DNA from: JANMJD01 sp963847945 | GTDB taxonomy: Bacteria; Actinomycetota; Acidimicrobiia; Acidimicrobiales; Ilumatobacteraceae | Assembly (NCBI GenBank): GCA_963847945.1 | Contig: CAWKBX010000005.1 | Span: forward strand, 1-64,000 | Direction: 5' to 3' | Length of the DNA stretch: 64,000 bases | Part shown: piece after piece, positions 63,201-64,000 of the stretch | Layout: every line of letters begins with the position of its first letter | How positions within the stretch are numbered: position 1 is the stretch's first letter | Translations under genes and position numbers: made by a program | The notes under the pieces: generated by a model | Database searches by the model: none | Told to the model about the DNA's origin: nothing | The model's input: only the letters and a program-made list of their open reading frames with translations

Positions 63201-64000
63201 CCAGCTCACCCCCGATGCCACCCGTACCCTCGAACGACTCCACACCCAAGCCACCACCGCGGTCGAGGACTGGCGTGCGGCGCTCGCCGCCCACGGCCAG
63301 GCACCCGGTGACGTCACCCGCTACCGCCAGGCACTCCGACTCGCCTTCGACCGTGCCACCCATCAACTCCACGTCGATCAACCCGAATGGCTCACCACCT
63401 GGATCGGCACCCGACCCGCAACGCCGGCCGCCGGGTCGGTCTGGGACGACACCGTCACCCGCATCGCCCGCTACCGCGCCCTCCACAACATCCACGACCA
63501 CATTCCCGGGCTCGGGCCCCGCCCCCACCCCGAGGCCGAACCGTGGGATCGCCTGATGCTCGGCATCCTCGAGGACCGCTGCTGGCTCGCCGCCCACCCC
63601 GCCCCCACCCCCTGCCGGCCACGGCCGCGCACACCCGACGAACTCCACGAACGCCGCCGGGAACTCGACGGCCTCACCGCCACCGCACCCCTCGACCAGA
63701 GCGAGCTCATCCGACGATTGACCGGCTCGACCATCCACCCGGGCGAACTCCACCAACACCTTCTCACCGCCGCCACCGCCCAAGACGAGCGACGCCTATG
63801 GATCATCACCAACTGGCCCCACCTCGTCGAACTCCAACAGATCAACCAGCTGATCGCCACCCTGCCAGCACCCAGACAGCGGCCCGACCCGCGACCGGTC
63901 GAAGTGGACCGATTCCTGCAGGCGCTCGCCGACACCGCCGTGCCACCCGACCGGCGCGAAGAACGGACACTCGCCCAGATCACGCAGGCAGAAGCCGACG
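60220..64000 (+). CDS. MobF-family relaxase-helicase (TrwC/TraA-like), 3' partial
   Basis: The frame is open from ATG 60220 to the window edge (1260 codons). The relaxase domain has N-terminal tyrosines (AYYLAQ, Y14/Y15; DEYY, Y26/Y27), FDLTFSVPKSVSVLY (about 86-100) and the metal-binding triad DPHLHWHV (H176, H178, H180). The TraA-type SF1 helicase follows: VGRAGTGKTHT (Walker A about 498-505), LMIVDEAAMA (Walker B), LLVGDHHQLPEV, and ALTIHKAQGVTCDHV with AYVAMSRARHSARLY at the end of the helicase. It nicks oriT, binds the 5' end and unwinds the strand. The C-terminal tail is cut off. Confidence 0.93.
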   Translation, partial: MLSLWKLRVGVEAYYLAQIAHGLDEYYTGAGEANGTWIATGSASLGLAGDVTGEDLRAVLAGLAPGTGFTPNGTQLVSHRRRVPGFDLTFSVPKSVSVLYALGDPIVQGEIVAGCEAALTEAMGWLEREACFVRRGTNSRRVVRDAGVEFGTRRMIGEGFVAASFRHRTSRLGDPHLHWHVLVANIAQGIDRRWTSLDGTALYTAQRTAGVVFQAAMRHELTTRLGVEWGPSHRDAAEIAGVPNRVLREFSRRSERIAEWMDVRGVDGAASKNEALLATRTSKNELPDIATLTGQWRTRAGALGWGLDQLDHLLTHRPTTPGPATETDETFVITTTTWQRSEPTNTFRSVGFEEWLEHLLVERVTATDATFTRHDLTQAVAATLPATTDLARVEAYTHRALASPLIVPVGIGDHRHRGLVDAPGRTVADDRQRRYTAASLIAIERRLLAQVHAGLDANTGHIPADVIDGAVSASTLGADQTAAVRTITTTGGRVAVIVGRAGTGKTHTLGVVRSIYESSGWEVIGLAPSARAARELQDGAGITSTTIARHLIEQRPVTASTLMIVDEAAMAATRDLAELVDQATTAGAKILLVGDHHQLPEVAPGGAFKAITDLLGPTGVAELTVNRRQHHDWERTALDQLRNGDVTAAFNTYRDHGRVIIADQPDDIHALAIADWNDTRTTGTTLLLAGTRSQATLLNRHARHTLATAGHLDLTTEVEIGPRSYTIGDHVVLGRNHRHQHRVTGQTYPVDNGTRGTITAITPEHGLDVLLTNGDHIRLDHDYVRAGGVDHGYALTIHKAQGVTCDHVLVVGPAGLYREGAYVAMSRARHSARLYATVAQTVELDERHNPGIPLPTETDHTPEHDLITRLTTSAAKTLVTITDPDTTIIDHLARTHTPAELVALARRAAAVEAATGLHDGTTATGDYQRSVDLRRHITQGRRVRGIDRDNVGHILHIDDTAATVTVHFDNDRGRHATRTLAWQQLVAIDNPEPVQLTPDATRTLERLHTQATTAVEDWRAALAAHGQAPGDVTRYRQALRLAFDRATHQLHVDQPEWLTTWIGTRPATPAAGSVWDDTVTRIARYRALHNIHDHIPGLGPRPHPEAEPWDRLMLGILEDRCWLAAHPAPTPCRPRPRTPDELHERRRELDGLTATAPLDQSELIRRLTGSTIHPGELHQHLLTAATAQDERRLWIITNWPHLVELQQINQLIATLPAPRQRPDPRPVEVDRFLQALADTAVPPDRREERTLAQITQAEAD

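Overview
This is a high-GC actinobacterial window. A tmRNA gene at about 10.15-10.54 kb divides it into two parts: ordinary chromosome on the left, and a large integrated conjugative element on the right that runs past the window end. Host clues point to Acidimicrobiia (Ilumatobacter-like). They are the mec-cysM-murI-rph-rdgB gene order shared with mycobacteria, an F420/LLM-type oxidoreductase, and a secreted protein ending in three copies of an 'RLLDTR...NLNYAAGDIIPN' type repeat that I associate with that class. The taxon call is inference.

Left part (1-10.5 kb): two frameshifted FAD oxidoreductase genes (GlpA-like with a [2Fe-2S] tail, then a pyridine-nucleotide type), tRNA-Leu(UAG), a D-threonine-aldolase-like PLP enzyme, the minus-strand run mec-cysM-(transporter on plus)-murI-rph-rdgB, then smpB, a dienelactone hydrolase, an LLM oxidoreductase and ssrA. 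SmpB and tmRNA, partners in ribosome rescue, lie within 2 kb of each other.

Right part (10.54-64 kb): the element begins exactly at the 3' end of ssrA, followed by a tyrosine integrase. Then come an IS21-type transposase remnant, a large secreted SGNH esterase, an ArdC-like antirestriction protein, a TraG/VirD4 coupling ATPase, a K+ channel plus DUF1704-peptidase pair, and a primase and VirB4/TraC-like ATPase. Next are an 11-kb DISARM-like defence operon, the rest of the type IV secretion genes (SCO6880 family, VirB6-like, lipoprotein, pilin, lysozyme/M23 peptidase), a complete Tad/Flp pilus operon, an adenylate-cyclase/ATPase regulator, small regulators, and a MobF (TrwC/TraA) relaxase cut by the window end.

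The parts form one self-transmissible system: integrase for excision, relaxase and coupling protein for DNA processing, split VirB4-like ATPases and a membrane channel for export, a wall-cutting peptidase, ArdC for establishment, and a Tad pilus perhaps for contact. The defence operon (cytosine methyltransferase, two unknown proteins, NERD-SF1 helicase, DrmA, DrmB; no DrmC) sits between the SCO6880 gene and its ATPase partner, in the same orientation as the transfer operon. It is the strongest candidate for a novel system here. About ten genes carry apparent single-base frameshifts, so residual sequencing indels are likely.
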